Notes: a model not told the origin generated them from the letters alone. A stretch of 64,000 bases of DNA from Ferranicluibacter quercicola (GCF_021168455.1 NZ_JAJOZR010000006.1:186001-250000), one strand, 5' to 3'; positions 8,344 to 17,550 are shown, counted from the first letter of the stretch. Numbers and translations: made by a program.

Positions 8344-9273
8344 ATGGCATCTCACCGCCTCGACGTTCTCGGTTTCGGCGCCGTTGCCATCGATGACATC
8401 GTCTATGTCGATCGACCGCTGAAGGCGGGGAAGGGCAGGGTCGTGGGGCGCACGCGAGATTTCGGCGGCAACGTCGCAACCGCCCTCGTGGCGGTTGCGA
8501 GGCTCGGCGGCCGGGCGGGCTTCATCGGCTGGCTCGGCGGCGCACCGGAAGACACGAGCGCCGGCGAGTTGGCGCGGCACGGCGTGGACATTTCCCGCGC
8601 CCCGCGCCGGTCAGATGCCCGGGCCATCCGGTCCGTCATCACCGTTGCACCGGATGGAGAGCGTTTCATCGCCTATGACGATGATGTGCCTCACGGAACC
8701 TGCGATGATCTGGGCAACGAGGTGCTCTCCGAGGCGCGTGTTCTGCTTATCGACGGTTATGCGACGCATTCCGAACGAACCGTCGCCCAGGCCCGCACTC
8801 TCGGACTGTCCGTGGTCGCCGACATCGAGTGGTCGGTCGGTCCGGCGACGGACCGCCTGATCGCGCTTGCCGATCATCTCGTTCTGCCGCTCGCCTATGC
8901 CGAGGCGCAGACAGGCGAGACCGCGCCGGCTGCCATTCTCCAGCGTCTCTGGGCCGATGACCGCGCAGCCGTGGTGCTCACCGACGGCGACCGTGGTGCT
9001 TTCTTGCGGCAGGCGGACGATGTGCGGGACTGGCACGTACCGGCCTATGCGGTGCGCGCCGTGGATACCACCGGTGCCGGCGATTGCTTCCACGGCGCTT
9101 ATGCGCTGGCGCTGTCGCGGGGAGAGCTGCCGATCGATTGCGTGCGCTATGCCGCGGCCGCGGCCGCCGTCTCCGTGACCGGAAAAGGGGGGCGAATGGC
9201 TCTTCCCGATCACGCCGCCTGCACCGACCTGATGATGGCTGCGGGTGCGCCAAGACCTCTGGCGATGGCCTGA
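8344..9273 (+). CDS. PfkB/ribokinase family carbohydrate kinase
   Basis: A 309-residue PfkB-family kinase. The N-terminal GFGAVAIDDIVYVD, the substrate-loop FGGNVATALVAVARLGG and the C-terminal signature DTTGAGDCFHGAYA are present, with Asp247 the expected catalytic base. ATG at 8344 follows the aldolase stop by 4 nt. It probably phosphorylates a sugar or sugar phosphate to make the substrate of the adjacent LsrF-like aldolase, as in tagatose- and autoinducer-type pathways; the actual substrate is not determinable. Confidence 0.9.
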   Translation: MASHRLDVLGFGAVAIDDIVYVDRPLKAGKGRVVGRTRDFGGNVATALVAVARLGGRAGFIGWLGGAPEDTSAGELARHGVDISRAPRRSDARAIRSVITVAPDGERFIAYDDDVPHGTCDDLGNEVLSEARVLLIDGYATHSERTVAQARTLGLSVVADIEWSVGPATDRLIALADHLVLPLAYAEAQTGETAPAAILQRLWADDRAAVVLTDGDRGAFLRQADDVRDWHVPAYAVRAVDTTGAGDCFHGAYALALSRGELPIDCVRYAAAAAAVSVTGKGGRMALPDHAACTDLMMAAGAPRPLAMA

Positions 9274-9312
9274 CGCGCACGTATCGAATCCGTCGATAAA
9301 ATTGCACGCGTA

Positions 9313-9326
9313 AAAAAATATTTTTT
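9313..9326. other. AT-only palindrome in intergenic region
   Basis: AAAAAATATTTTTT is a perfect 14-bp palindrome in the 257-bp gap between the PfkB kinase and the ATPase gene. It may be a bent or promoter element, or a weak bidirectional terminator; no GC stem accompanies it. Nothing else was recognised in this gap apart from the GGGAGGAG ribosome-binding site at 9518-9525 for the next gene. Confidence 0.3.
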
Positions 9327-9530
9327 CGTTCGCGATGCCGATGAAGCGCTGAAAAAAGCGTTTCCTGTGAATGTGATACGGAATTTGATGCTGAAGTGTT
9401 TGGTAATGACGGATGCTCTTGCCGGCAACAAGCCGTTGACGAGCGGCGCGGGGACGCGCCTTCTATGGGCGCCGTCGTACAAGGGCCATCGCAAGGTTCC
9501 GATGGCTGAGGAAACAGGGAGGAGAACACC

Positions 9531-10676
9531 GTGGCCGACGTGGTGCTGGACAAAATCTGCAAGACCTTTGGAACCGAGTTCCACGCGATCAAAGATCTGA
9601 GCCTGACGATCCGTGACGGCGAGTTTCTGATCCTCGTCGGGCCGTCAGGCTGTGGCAAGTCGACGGCTCTTCGCATGATCGCGGGGCTGGAGGAGATCAG
9701 CAGCGGCACGTTGAGCATCGGCGGCGAGAACGTCGTCGATCTTTCGCCGAAGGATCGCAACATCGCCATGGTGTTCCAGTCCTACGCGCTCTACCCGCAT
9801 ATGACCGTGTTCGACAACATCGCCTTCTCGATGAAGCTTGCTGGCAAGAGCAAGGATGAACGCACAAAACGCGTCAACGAAATCGCGAAAACGCTGCAAT
9901 TGACGAAGGTGCTCGGCAGCAAGCCGGCGGAACTTTCCGGCGGGCAGCGCCAGCGTGTGGCGATGGGTCGGGCGATGGTGCGGGAGCCGGCCGCGTTTCT
10001 GATGGATGAGCCGCTCTCCAACCTCGACGCCAAGCTGCGCGTTCAGATGCGCGCCGAGATCGTCAATCTGCAGAGGCAGCTTGCCGTGACGACGATCTAC
10101 GTCACGCACGACCAGACGGAGGCACTGACGATGGGAGATCGTGTCGCCGTTCTCAAGGGCGGCGTGTTGCAGCAGGTGGATACGCCAAAGGTTCTCTACA
10201 GCAAACCGGTCAACGCCTTCGTCGCCGGCTTCATCGGCTCGCCGTCGATGAACCTGTTCCAAGGACGCCTCGAAAACGGCCGCATCGTCCTGCCGACCTT
10301 TTCGATCCCGCTGGCGGAGGAGGTCTTCGCGCAGTCTCCGGGGCTCAAGGCGTTCGAGGGGCGGATGGTTCTGTTCGGCATCCGTCCCGAGGATCTCCAC
10401 GACAGTGGGCTCGCCTCGGGCGCGAGGTACCCGACAATACCGGCAACGGTCAAATCCATTGAGGAACTGGGTTCCGAGTGGATCGTCCATCTGAACATCG
10501 ACGCCATCCGCGTGGATTCCGGCGACCCGGATGCCGTGGAAGAGCTGAGCAGTGCGGCGAACGCCGTCGCCAAGTTTGAAGCCACCAGCAAGGCCATGGC
10601 AGGGTCGCGGATCGATGTGGCGATCGACGTCGCCAAACTGCACTTCTTCGATCCGGAAAGCCATCTGGCGCTCTGA
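9531..10676 (+). CDS. CUT1 sugar ABC transporter ATP-binding protein (UgpC/MsmK-like)
   Basis: A 381-residue ATPase that powers the importer encoded downstream. Walker A GPSGCGKST (37-45), Q-loop in VFQSYALYP, signature LSGGQRQ (135-141), Walker B FLMDE (156-160), and the C-terminal OB-like regulatory region containing FGIRPEDL, as in UgpC/MalK/MsmK. GTG start at 9531 has a GGGAGGAG site upstream. Unusually, the ATPase precedes the binding-protein gene by 377 bp rather than following the permeases, so it may be transcribed with the upstream kinase genes or from its own promoter. Confidence 0.95.
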   Translation: MADVVLDKICKTFGTEFHAIKDLSLTIRDGEFLILVGPSGCGKSTALRMIAGLEEISSGTLSIGGENVVDLSPKDRNIAMVFQSYALYPHMTVFDNIAFSMKLAGKSKDERTKRVNEIAKTLQLTKVLGSKPAELSGGQRQRVAMGRAMVREPAAFLMDEPLSNLDAKLRVQMRAEIVNLQRQLAVTTIYVTHDQTEALTMGDRVAVLKGGVLQQVDTPKVLYSKPVNAFVAGFIGSPSMNLFQGRLENGRIVLPTFSIPLAEEVFAQSPGLKAFEGRMVLFGIRPEDLHDSGLASGARYPTIPATVKSIEELGSEWIVHLNIDAIRVDSGDPDAVEELSSAANAVAKFEATSKAMAGSRIDVAIDVAKLHFFDPESHLAL

Positions 10677-11053
10677 AGCGCTGTGTCTGCCCATCGTGCA
10701 CCGGGCAGGCTGGCAAGGGAGCCGTTCACACGAAAGATCGGAGATCGACCGGCTTGCATGGACCGCACCCACATGCGCGAACCGCATTGAAAAACCGTTG
10801 GAAGCCTGCTCTTTCATTTATTTACGGAAGTAAAGAAATAACGATCCGCAGGTAATTTAAATTGCTGTGAAGCGCTGTGCAGAGATGAGGTATAAAAGAT
10901 ATATATTTCAATGGTTTGATAGTTGATTTCTGAACCCAGAAATATCGAACCGACTGCATGCGAAAATTGGACGTTGACAGGCATCGGCGTTCGGGACCCT
11001 ACTGCCATATCGATCTGGGAGGATCGAACAAACCGTATTCCTGGGAGGGGATC
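10677..11053. other. Intergenic region with AT-rich promoter-like stretch
   Basis: This 377-bp gap has no credible gene. Positions about 10820-10935 are clearly AT-rich (TAATTTAAATT, GGTATAAAAGATATATATT) and are the likely promoter for the strongly initiated binding-protein gene at 11054. No clean -35/-10 pair could be assigned. A GGGAGGGG ribosome-binding site lies at 11043-11050. Confidence 0.4.
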
Positions 11054-12289
11054 ATGAAGGCTACGAAGCTTCTTGCCACCGCAGCGCTCTGGGCATTGTG
11101 CTCGACGGCTGCGTTCGCTGATACCACCATCGAGTTCATCCAGTGGTGGGAGCCGGAAATGCCCGCGGGCGCGCTGCGCGGCATCATGGACGATTTCGAG
11201 AAGGCCAATCCGGGCATCAAGGTCACGCTGGTCAGCGGCCCCTATGCTACCACCCGCGACCAGATCGTCGTCGGCGCAGCGTCCGGCACGCTCAGCGATG
11301 TCGTCGGCCTGGATGGCGCCTGGGTCAACGGCCTTGCCAAGCAGGGGGCCATCGCGTCGATGGACCCGCTGATGGCCAATGCGAAATACGATGCCGGCCA
11401 GATCGCCGACATCGTCAAGGTCGACGGCAACAGCGTCATGTTCCCACTCGCCTCCTTCGTCTATCCGGTGTTCGTCAATCTCGATCTCGCCAAGGCCGCC
11501 GGCATCGACAAGATGCCGAGCACGCGCACGGAATTTGCCGATGCCGCCAAGAAGATGACCGATGCGTCCAAGAACCAGTATGGATGGGTGCTGCCACTGT
11601 CGCTGCAGAACCCCGGCGGCATTCAGAATGACGTGATGTCCTGGTCCTGGGCGTCCGGCGGGTCGATGCTGAAGGACGGCAAGCCGGATCTCGAAAACGA
11701 ATCCGTCGTCGGCACCCTCGAATACATCAAGTCTCTGCACGACGCGGGCTTCATCTCGCCCGGCATCTTCGCCAAGAAGGAGCAGGACAAGGTCGAAGAG
11801 TTCGTCAACGGCCGTGTCGGCATGATGGTCGACTCGCTGGCGCACATCAATCTGATCCGCGAACGCAACCCGAAGCTCAATTTCGGCATCTCGGCCCTGC
11901 CCGCCGTCGATGGCTATACCGGCAAGCGCGGACTGCCCTATGCCTCCTGGGGCATCGGCATCAGCGAAGGCAGCAAGCACAAGGAAGAGGCCTGGAAACT
12001 CGTCGAATACCTGATGAGCCCCGAGGTCAACGGCCGCCTCGTCTCCATCGCCAATGCGTTTCCCGGCAATGTGAACGCAAAGCCCGACTTCTCGAAGTCC
12101 GACCCGCTGTTCGAAGAGGCCTTCGCGATCTTCCAGAGCGGCCATCTTGCCAACGAGTTCGTCGGGCTTCCCGTGGCCGAGGAACTGATGCGCCAGATGG
12201 GCATCGAGGTTCAGAAGATGTTCGACGGTTCGGAGACGCCAAAGGAAGCCGCGGCCAACGCGCAGAAGCAGTGGCTGACCAAGTTCTAG
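11054..12289 (+). CDS. Sugar ABC transporter substrate-binding protein (MalE/UgpB type)
   Basis: A 411-residue periplasmic binding protein of the CUT1 (family 1) type. The N-terminus shows a Sec signal peptide (MKATKLLATAALWALCSTAAFA, approximate residues 1-22, cleavage after AFA), then the characteristic TIEFIQWWEPE start of the mature protein. ATG at 11054 has an excellent GGGAGGGG site; the upstream in-frame extension is rejected because it lacks signal character. It delivers an oligosaccharide, polyol or sugar to the permeases at 12386 and 13329. Ligand unknown. Confidence 0.93.
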   Translation: MKATKLLATAALWALCSTAAFADTTIEFIQWWEPEMPAGALRGIMDDFEKANPGIKVTLVSGPYATTRDQIVVGAASGTLSDVVGLDGAWVNGLAKQGAIASMDPLMANAKYDAGQIADIVKVDGNSVMFPLASFVYPVFVNLDLAKAAGIDKMPSTRTEFADAAKKMTDASKNQYGWVLPLSLQNPGGIQNDVMSWSWASGGSMLKDGKPDLENESVVGTLEYIKSLHDAGFISPGIFAKKEQDKVEEFVNGRVGMMVDSLAHINLIRERNPKLNFGISALPAVDGYTGKRGLPYASWGIGISEGSKHKEEAWKLVEYLMSPEVNGRLVSIANAFPGNVNAKPDFSKSDPLFEEAFAIFQSGHLANEFVGLPVAEELMRQMGIEVQKMFDGSETPKEAAANAQKQWLTKF

Positions 12290-12303
12290 CCGAGCAGGTT
12301 CGG

Positions 12304-12340
12304 CATCCCCGGCACGCGACCGATCCGCTTGTCGGGGATG
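12304..12340 (+). promoter_or_regulatory. Intercistronic hairpin after binding-protein gene
   Basis: CATCCCCGGCA (12304-12314) and TGTCGGGGATG (12330-12340) pair over 11 bp with one G-U, enclosing a 15-nt loop, followed by ATTTTCG. It lies 15 nt after the binding-protein stop and 46 nt before the first permease. Such stem-loops usually stabilise the upstream mRNA or partly terminate, giving excess binding protein over permease. Confidence 0.65.
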
Positions 12341-12385
12341 ATTTTCGCTTCATCCGCCTTTGAAGAAACCGGGAAAACAACCGTC

Positions 12386-13324
12386 ATGAGCAGTGTGATG
12401 CAGGGTGTGGCCGTCCGGCCGGCGAAAAAGCGCAAGAGCGGCCTTCTGACCTATCGGACGCGCAAACGGCTGGTCCCCTATCTCTATATCGCGCCGGCGA
12501 CCCTGCTCTTCTCGGTGCTTATGCTGTTTCCCATGATCATGGTCTTCCGCTATTCGCTGATGGACGGCGCGATCATGAAAAAGGATGCAGCCTTCGTCGG
12601 CTTTCAGAATTACCTGATGATCTTCCGGGACGCGATTTTCTGGCAGGCCTTCGGACAAACGCTCTATTTCACGGTCATGAGCGTGGTCTTCCACTTCCTC
12701 ATCGGCCTCGCCTTCGCGCTTCTCCTCAATACCCAGCGCATCGATCCGGCCGTTCGAAGCCTGTTGCGCGTGCTCTACATCCTGCCGTGGCTCTTCACTG
12801 CCGTCATCATCGCCATCATATGGCGTTTGCTTCTCGACCCGAACGGCGTCGTCAACAGCGTTCTCATGGCGCTTCACATCGTGGATTTCAAAGTCGAGTG
12901 GTTCTCATCCACCGCGACGGCCCTCCATGCCCTGACCTTCGCCAACATCTGGGCCGGCTATCCCCTCTACATGGTCAGCCTGCTGGCCGGTCTGCAGGGT
13001 ATCTCCAAGGAACTCTATGAGGCCGCCGGCATCGACGGGGCGAACGCGTTGCAGAAGTTCTGGTACATCACCATCCCGCAGCTCATGCCGATCATCATCT
13101 CGATCGCGCTTCTCGATTTCATCTGGACGATGCAGGTCTTCCCGCTCGTCTGGATGACGACGGGCGGTGGGCCGATCTATTCGACCGAGGTGCTGAGCAC
13201 CTACACCTACAAGCTCGCCTTCTCGCAGTACGAGTTTTCACTGGCCTCGGCGAGCGCGATCATCATTCTCGTCATCTCGATGAGCATGACGTATTTTTAC
13301 ATCAAGCATCAGAAGGGCAGGTGA
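12386..13324 (+). CDS. Sugar ABC transporter permease (MalF/UgpA type)
   Basis: A 312-residue inner-membrane permease with about six hydrophobic segments, the first around residues 35-60 after a basic cytoplasmic tail. The EAA loop that docks the ATPase is present (YEAAGIDGANALQKFWYITI). ATG at 12386 (MSSVMQG) was chosen over the upstream in-frame ATG at 12329, which would add 19 poorly typical residues. It pairs with the permease at 13329 to form the channel of the module 1 importer. Confidence 0.92.
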   Translation: MSSVMQGVAVRPAKKRKSGLLTYRTRKRLVPYLYIAPATLLFSVLMLFPMIMVFRYSLMDGAIMKKDAAFVGFQNYLMIFRDAIFWQAFGQTLYFTVMSVVFHFLIGLAFALLLNTQRIDPAVRSLLRVLYILPWLFTAVIIAIIWRLLLDPNGVVNSVLMALHIVDFKVEWFSSTATALHALTFANIWAGYPLYMVSLLAGLQGISKELYEAAGIDGANALQKFWYITIPQLMPIIISIALLDFIWTMQVFPLVWMTTGGGPIYSTEVLSTYTYKLAFSQYEFSLASASAIIILVISMSMTYFYIKHQKGR

Positions 13325-13328
13325 TCCC

Positions 13329-14186
13329 ATGGCCCAACGTTCATCAAAGCGCTCATCCGGCCGTTCCGTCATTCCCACGGTTCTCACCTATATCGGGCTT
13401 GCAATCGGTCTGGTCTTTGCGGGCTTTCCCATTCTCTGGATGTTTTTCAGCTCGTTGAAATCCAACACGGAGATCTTCGCTCTTCCCCCTAAATTGTTGC
13501 CGGACGTCTATACGCTCGTCGCCTATGCCTCGATCTTCGACGATCCGGTGAAGATCCGCTTCTTCATCAACAGCTACATCGTCGCCGGCGTCGTCACGCT
13601 GCTCACTTTGCTCGTCGCGATCGTCACGGCATACGGTTTCAGCCGCTATTCGTTTCGCTTCAAGAACACGCTGAACGTCTTCATCATCAGCACGCAGACG
13701 GTGCCCCCGATCACGTTGCTCATCCCCTATTTCGGCATGGTGGTCGCCTTCGGCATCTTCGACACCTATTTCGCGCTGATCCTGACATACCTCGTCTTCA
13801 CGCTGCCCTATGCCATCCTGTTGATGACCGGCTATCTCAACACGCTGCCGAAGGAGCTGGACGAAGCCGTGCTGGTCGATGGCGGCACCAGCTGGACCGC
13901 CCTCTGGCGCGTGATCGTTCCGGTCTCGGTGCCCGGCATCGTCGCCACGGCGGTCTACACGTTTCTGCTTTCCTGGAACGAGTTCCTTTTTGCGCTGACG
14001 CTGACGAAATCCATGGACCTTCGCACCGTGCCGATCGGCATCCAGCTTCTCATGGGGCAGCACGCCTTCGAGTGGAACGAGATGATGGCCATGAGTGTGC
14101 TCGGCTCGCTGCCGCTCCTCCTCCTCTACCTCTTCGCCCAACGCTACTTCCTCGCCGGCATGACATCCGGGTCGGTCAAGAGCTGA
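13329..14186 (+). CDS. Sugar ABC transporter permease (MalG/UgpE type)
   Basis: A 285-residue second permease of the CUT1 importer, with about six transmembrane segments and the EAA motif DEAVLVDGGTSWTALWRVIV. It starts 4 nt after the first permease gene. It ends module 1; the convergent LacI gene of the ribitol module begins 132 bp further on. That gap holds no recognisable gene and no clear terminator. Confidence 0.92.
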   Translation: MAQRSSKRSSGRSVIPTVLTYIGLAIGLVFAGFPILWMFFSSLKSNTEIFALPPKLLPDVYTLVAYASIFDDPVKIRFFINSYIVAGVVTLLTLLVAIVTAYGFSRYSFRFKNTLNVFIISTQTVPPITLLIPYFGMVVAFGIFDTYFALILTYLVFTLPYAILLMTGYLNTLPKELDEAVLVDGGTSWTALWRVIVPVSVPGIVATAVYTFLLSWNEFLFALTLTKSMDLRTVPIGIQLLMGQHAFEWNEMMAMSVLGSLPLLLLYLFAQRYFLAGMTSGSVKS

Positions 14187-14318
14187 CCCGCGAGCTTTGA
14201 CGTAGCACGGCGGAAACGCGATGCGTCTGGGTCTCGTCTCGCTGTTCCCGGATGTCGCGCAACCATCTTCGCGATAGAGATGATTGAGGGACGCTCTCGC
14301 TTGGCGTTCGACACACGG

Positions 14319-15356
14319 CTACGGGGAGAAGTTTTCGCGGAAGATCGGCGGGATCTCGATCAGTGTCCTGTCCGCCGCACCATTCTGTATAATGAGAAAA
14401 ACAGCGTCGAGCATCGAGGGGACATCCTGCCGGACCATCTCGATGTCGTCTCCGAGAAGAGCAGCGAATGGATCCCAGTCGAAGCAGCCGATGACGGGCG
14501 AGTGCTCGCCGTAATGACCCGAACGCTTGATCCAGCGCATCACACCTTCAAGCGAGATCGTCGAGTTCACGAACATTCCGTTCGGTAGGGATCCCTCGGT
14601 TCTCGCCAAGGAGGCGAGAGAGGCCTCGGCCTTTTCAGGTGCATAGCCGCTCGCCAGGATATGGCTTTCGTCCAGGAGAACACCGATATCGGCATGGGCG
14701 GCGCGGAAGCCGCGGATGCGCTCCGACGTGTTGTGATCGCTCGCCCGCCCTCCAATGAAGAGGAGAGGCCGAGCCTCGCCCATCCTGGCGCGGCTGTTCA
14801 GCATGATGCGGCGCGTCAGTTCGCGGGCACCGGTGAAATTGTCCGAGATGATCGAGGGTGCCTTTGTGCCGGGCAGGTCGAGATTCAGGCTTCCGACGTT
14901 TGCGGCGGCACACAGGTCGCTGATGCGATCCGGATCGGTCGCCCCCGTCGAGACGAGCCATTCGACCTGATAGGACAGCATGGTCCGCGCTGCCTCGACC
15001 TCCAGTTCCGGATCGCGCCGGGTGCAGGTGATGATGGGGAAGAGCCCGCGCTCGCGCGCCATCGTTTCGAACGTCTCGACGATGGAGCCGAAATAGCGGT
15101 TGTCGTATTTCGGCACGATCATGCCGATGATCTTGGATTTCTCCCGTCGGAGCAGGCTCGCCTGCATGTTGACCGCGTAGCCCTGCTCGTCGGCGAGCGT
15201 GGTGATGCGCTCGGCCAGCTTGGCGCTGATCCGGCGCTTCTTCCAGGTTCCGTTGAGAACCGCGCTGACGGCACTGGCCGACGTGCCGGCAAGCTCTGCC
15301 AGATCGTAGATGGTCGTCTTTTTCGCCGATTTTTCCTGACTCACATCCGTCTCCAT
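14319..15356 (-). CDS. LacI family transcriptional regulator of the ribitol operon
   Basis: A 345-residue LacI-type regulator. The N-terminal HTH reads TIYDLAELAGTSASAVSAVLNG and is followed by a hinge region and the periplasmic-binding-like sensor (IIGMIVPKYDN). ATG at 15356 gives a normal-length family member; the frame is open further upstream to 15482 but those codons are atypical. Divergent from the ribitol transport and catabolism genes starting at 15616, with a long inverted repeat in between, so ribitol- or ribulose-responsive control is likely. Confidence 0.88.
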   Translation of the reverse strand: METDVSQEKSAKKTTIYDLAELAGTSASAVSAVLNGTWKKRRISAKLAERITTLADEQGYAVNMQASLLRREKSKIIGMIVPKYDNRYFGSIVETFETMARERGLFPIITCTRRDPELEVEAARTMLSYQVEWLVSTGATDPDRISDLCAAANVGSLNLDLPGTKAPSIISDNFTGARELTRRIMLNSRARMGEARPLLFIGGRASDHNTSERIRGFRAAHADIGVLLDESHILASGYAPEKAEASLASLARTEGSLPNGMFVNSTISLEGVMRWIKRSGHYGEHSPVIGCFDWDPFAALLGDDIEMVRQDVPSMLDAVFLIIQNGAADRTLIEIPPIFRENFSP

Positions 15357-15399
15357 TCCAACCCAACTTGACACCAATCCGATCTCGTGACAAACATGC

Positions 15400-15433
15400 T
15401 TCATCGATTGAGCATAAGTGCACAATCGATGAA
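15400..15433. promoter_or_regulatory. 34-bp inverted repeat, candidate operator of the LacI regulator
   Basis: TTCATCGATTG (15400-15410) and CAATCGATGAA (15423-15433) are perfect 11-bp inverted arms separated by 12 nt. Each arm contains the palindrome ATCGAT. It lies in the divergent region between the LacI gene (start 15356) and the binding-protein gene (start 15616). Its length and perfection make chance unlikely; regulator identity is inferred from position. Confidence 0.6.
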
Positions 15434-15615
15434 TTGGCCGACTGGAGGGTTGGCCGGGAGAGGATCGTCTCATTTCGATCAAGGCCGATGCGGAACCGTG
15501 ATGGTCCGCCTCTGCGGACCGCGATGCCAGGAGGCATCGGCGCGTCTGAGGGACGGCGACGAATGAGGTGTGGCGAAGTCTTCGGTGACGCAGACGAATT
15601 CAAAAGGAGGAGACT

Positions 15616-16659
15616 ATGACTTTTCGCTCTACACTGTTGGTCACGACCGCTGTCGCTGCCATGTTCACTGGCTCTGCTTTCGCACAAGAGGCGGCGACCG
15701 TCGCGTTCCTGATGCCGGACCAGGCCTCGACGCGCTACGAGAACCACGATTATCCCGGCTTCAAGGCCGAGATGGCAAAGCTTTGTGCCGCCTGCACGGT
15801 GATCTACCAGAACGCCAATGCCGACACGGCGTTGCAGCAGCAGCAGTTCAACTCGGTCATCGCGCAGGGTGCAAAGGTGATCGTTCTCGATCCGGTGGAT
15901 TCCGCCGCTGCCGCCGCTCTCGTGGAAATCGCCCAGTCGCAGGATGTGAAGGTCATTGCCTATGACCGTCCGATCCCGGCCAAGGCCGCCAATTTCTACG
16001 TGTCCTTCGACAATGAAGGCATCGGCCATGCCATCGCCCAGTCGCTCGTCGCCCATCTGAAGACGAGCGGCGTTGCCGAAGGCGCCGGCGTGCTGCAGAT
16101 CAACGGCTCGCCCACCGATGCTGCCGCGGGCCTGATCCGGGACGGCATTCATCGCGGCCTGAAGGACTCCGGCTACAAGACGCTGGCCGAATTCGACACG
16201 CCGGAATGGGCGCCGCCAAAGGCGCAGGAGTGGGCCGCCGGCCAGATCACCCGCTTCGGTGCCGACATCAAAGGCGTCGTTGCGGCCAATGACGGCACCG
16301 GCGGCGGCGCGATCGCGGCCTTCAAGGCGGCCGGTGTCAATCCCGTGCCCCCGGTCACCGGCAATGACGCAACCATCGCCGCGCTGCAGCTGATCATCTC
16401 GGGCGACCAGTACAACACGATCTCCAAGCCCTCGGAAATCGTGGCGGCCGCTGCCGCCAAGGTCGCCGTTCAGTTTCTGAAGCGCGAGACGCCGGAGGCG
16501 AAGACCTCGCTTTACGATACCCCGTCGGAGCTCTTCGTTCCCGCTGTCGTGACGGCCGAGAACATCAAGGCCGAGATCTTCGACAAGAAGATCCAGACGG
16601 TGGCCGAGGTCTGCACCGGCGAATATGCCGAAGGCTGCGCTAAGCTCGGCATCAAGTAG
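15616..16659 (+). CDS. Pentose/polyol ABC substrate-binding protein (XylF/RbsB type), probable ribitol binding
   Basis: A 347-residue periplasmic-binding-protein-like (PBP type 1) family protein. Signal peptide of about 23 residues ending SAFAQ, then VAFLMPDQASTRYE, similar to D-xylose-binding XylF. The start is unambiguous, with AAAGGAGGAG immediately upstream. Because the operon also encodes ribitol 2-dehydrogenase and a pentulose kinase, ribitol or a related pentitol is the likely ligand (inference). It is followed by a hairpin and then the ATPase and permease genes. Confidence 0.92.
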   Translation: MTFRSTLLVTTAVAAMFTGSAFAQEAATVAFLMPDQASTRYENHDYPGFKAEMAKLCAACTVIYQNANADTALQQQQFNSVIAQGAKVIVLDPVDSAAAAALVEIAQSQDVKVIAYDRPIPAKAANFYVSFDNEGIGHAIAQSLVAHLKTSGVAEGAGVLQINGSPTDAAAGLIRDGIHRGLKDSGYKTLAEFDTPEWAPPKAQEWAAGQITRFGADIKGVVAANDGTGGGAIAAFKAAGVNPVPPVTGNDATIAALQLIISGDQYNTISKPSEIVAAAAAKVAVQFLKRETPEAKTSLYDTPSELFVPAVVTAENIKAEIFDKKIQTVAEVCTGEYAEGCAKLGIK

Positions 16660-16674
16660 GCCCCTTGCGACAAG

Positions 16675-16704
16675 CGACCGGTCGCGGCTCAGCACGACCG
16701 GTCG
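16675..16704 (+). promoter_or_regulatory. Intercistronic hairpin after binding-protein gene
   Basis: The 10-bp palindrome CGACCGGTCG occurs twice, at 16675-16684 and 16695-16704, separated by 10 nt, so the two copies can form a perfect GC-rich stem. It lies 15 nt after the binding-protein stop and 27 nt before the ATPase start, with no U-run, which favours mRNA stabilisation over termination. The duplicated palindrome could also bind a dimeric protein. Confidence 0.65.
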
Positions 16705-16731
16705 ATCCCTTCTCAACAGAGAGCGCGCATC

Positions 16732-17550
16732 ATGGCGAACAGACAGACGGAAGGCCCGGCGACGGGCGGTCCCATTCTCCGCTTGACCAAAATCTCCAAA
16801 AATTTCGGCGCGGTTTCCGCGTTGACCGATATCGATCTCGAAGTACATGCCGGCGAGGTCGTCGCGCTCGTCGGAGACAATGGTGCCGGCAAATCGACGC
16901 TGATTAAGGTTCTGGCCGGCGTGCACCAGCCGACCTCCGGACAGATCGAATTCTGCGGCAAGCCCGTTAGCCTCGACAGCCCCAGCCTGGCGCTGGAGCT
17001 CGGCATCGCCACCGTCTTCCAGGATCTGGCGCTGTGCGAGAACCTCGATGTCGTCGCCAACCTGTTCCTCGGCCATGAAGTGTCGCCGTGGAACCTCGAC
17101 GAGGTGGCCATGGAAGTCCGCGCCTGGACGCTCCTGAAAGAGCTTGCCGCCCGCATACCCTCCGTTCGCGAGCCGATCGCGTCGCTCTCCGGCGGCCAGC
17201 GCCAGACCGTTGCCATCGCCCGCTCGCTGCTGCTCGACCCGAAGATCATCATGCTCGACGAGCCGACAGCGGCTCTCGGGGTGGCCCAGACGGCCGAAGT
17301 CCTCAACCTGATCGAGCGCGTCCGGGAGCGCGGGCTCGGGGTCATCATCATCAGCCACAATATGGAGGATGTGCGTGCCGTCGCTGATCGCATCGTCGTG
17401 TTGCGGCTCGGGCGTAACAACGGCGTCTTCAGCCCGGATGCCTCCAATCACGAGCTTGTCGCCTCGATCACCGGCGCGACGGAAAATGCCGTGTCGCGTC
17501 GGATCGAACGAAAATCCGACGTCAACCATAGGGGTGGGAGCACCGCATGA
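16732..17550 (+). CDS. ABC transporter ATP-binding protein, single-domain FrcA type
   Basis: A 272-residue ATPase of the CUT2 (ribose/xylose/fructose) class. Walker A GDNGAGKST near residues 48-56, signature LSGGQRQTVAIARSL, Walker B IIMLDEPTAAL. Canonical RbsA/XylG proteins are about 500 residues with two nucleotide-binding domains; this has one, as in the rhizobial fructose importer FrcA, so it must act as a homodimer. Its stop overlaps the permease ATG (ATGA at 17547-17550). Confidence 0.92.
   Translation: MANRQTEGPATGGPILRLTKISKNFGAVSALTDIDLEVHAGEVVALVGDNGAGKSTLIKVLAGVHQPTSGQIEFCGKPVSLDSPSLALELGIATVFQDLALCENLDVVANLFLGHEVSPWNLDEVAMEVRAWTLLKELAARIPSVREPIASLSGGQRQTVAIARSLLLDPKIIMLDEPTAALGVAQTAEVLNLIERVRERGLGVIIISHNMEDVRAVADRIVVLRLGRNNGVFSPDASNHELVASITGATENAVSRRIERKSDVNHRGGSTA

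Noticed and set aside
14635..17529. 964-codon minus-strand open frame
   Set aside because: It covers the ATPase, binding-protein and LacI genes in the wrong frame, has no family features, and is arginine-rich as expected for a shadow frame.
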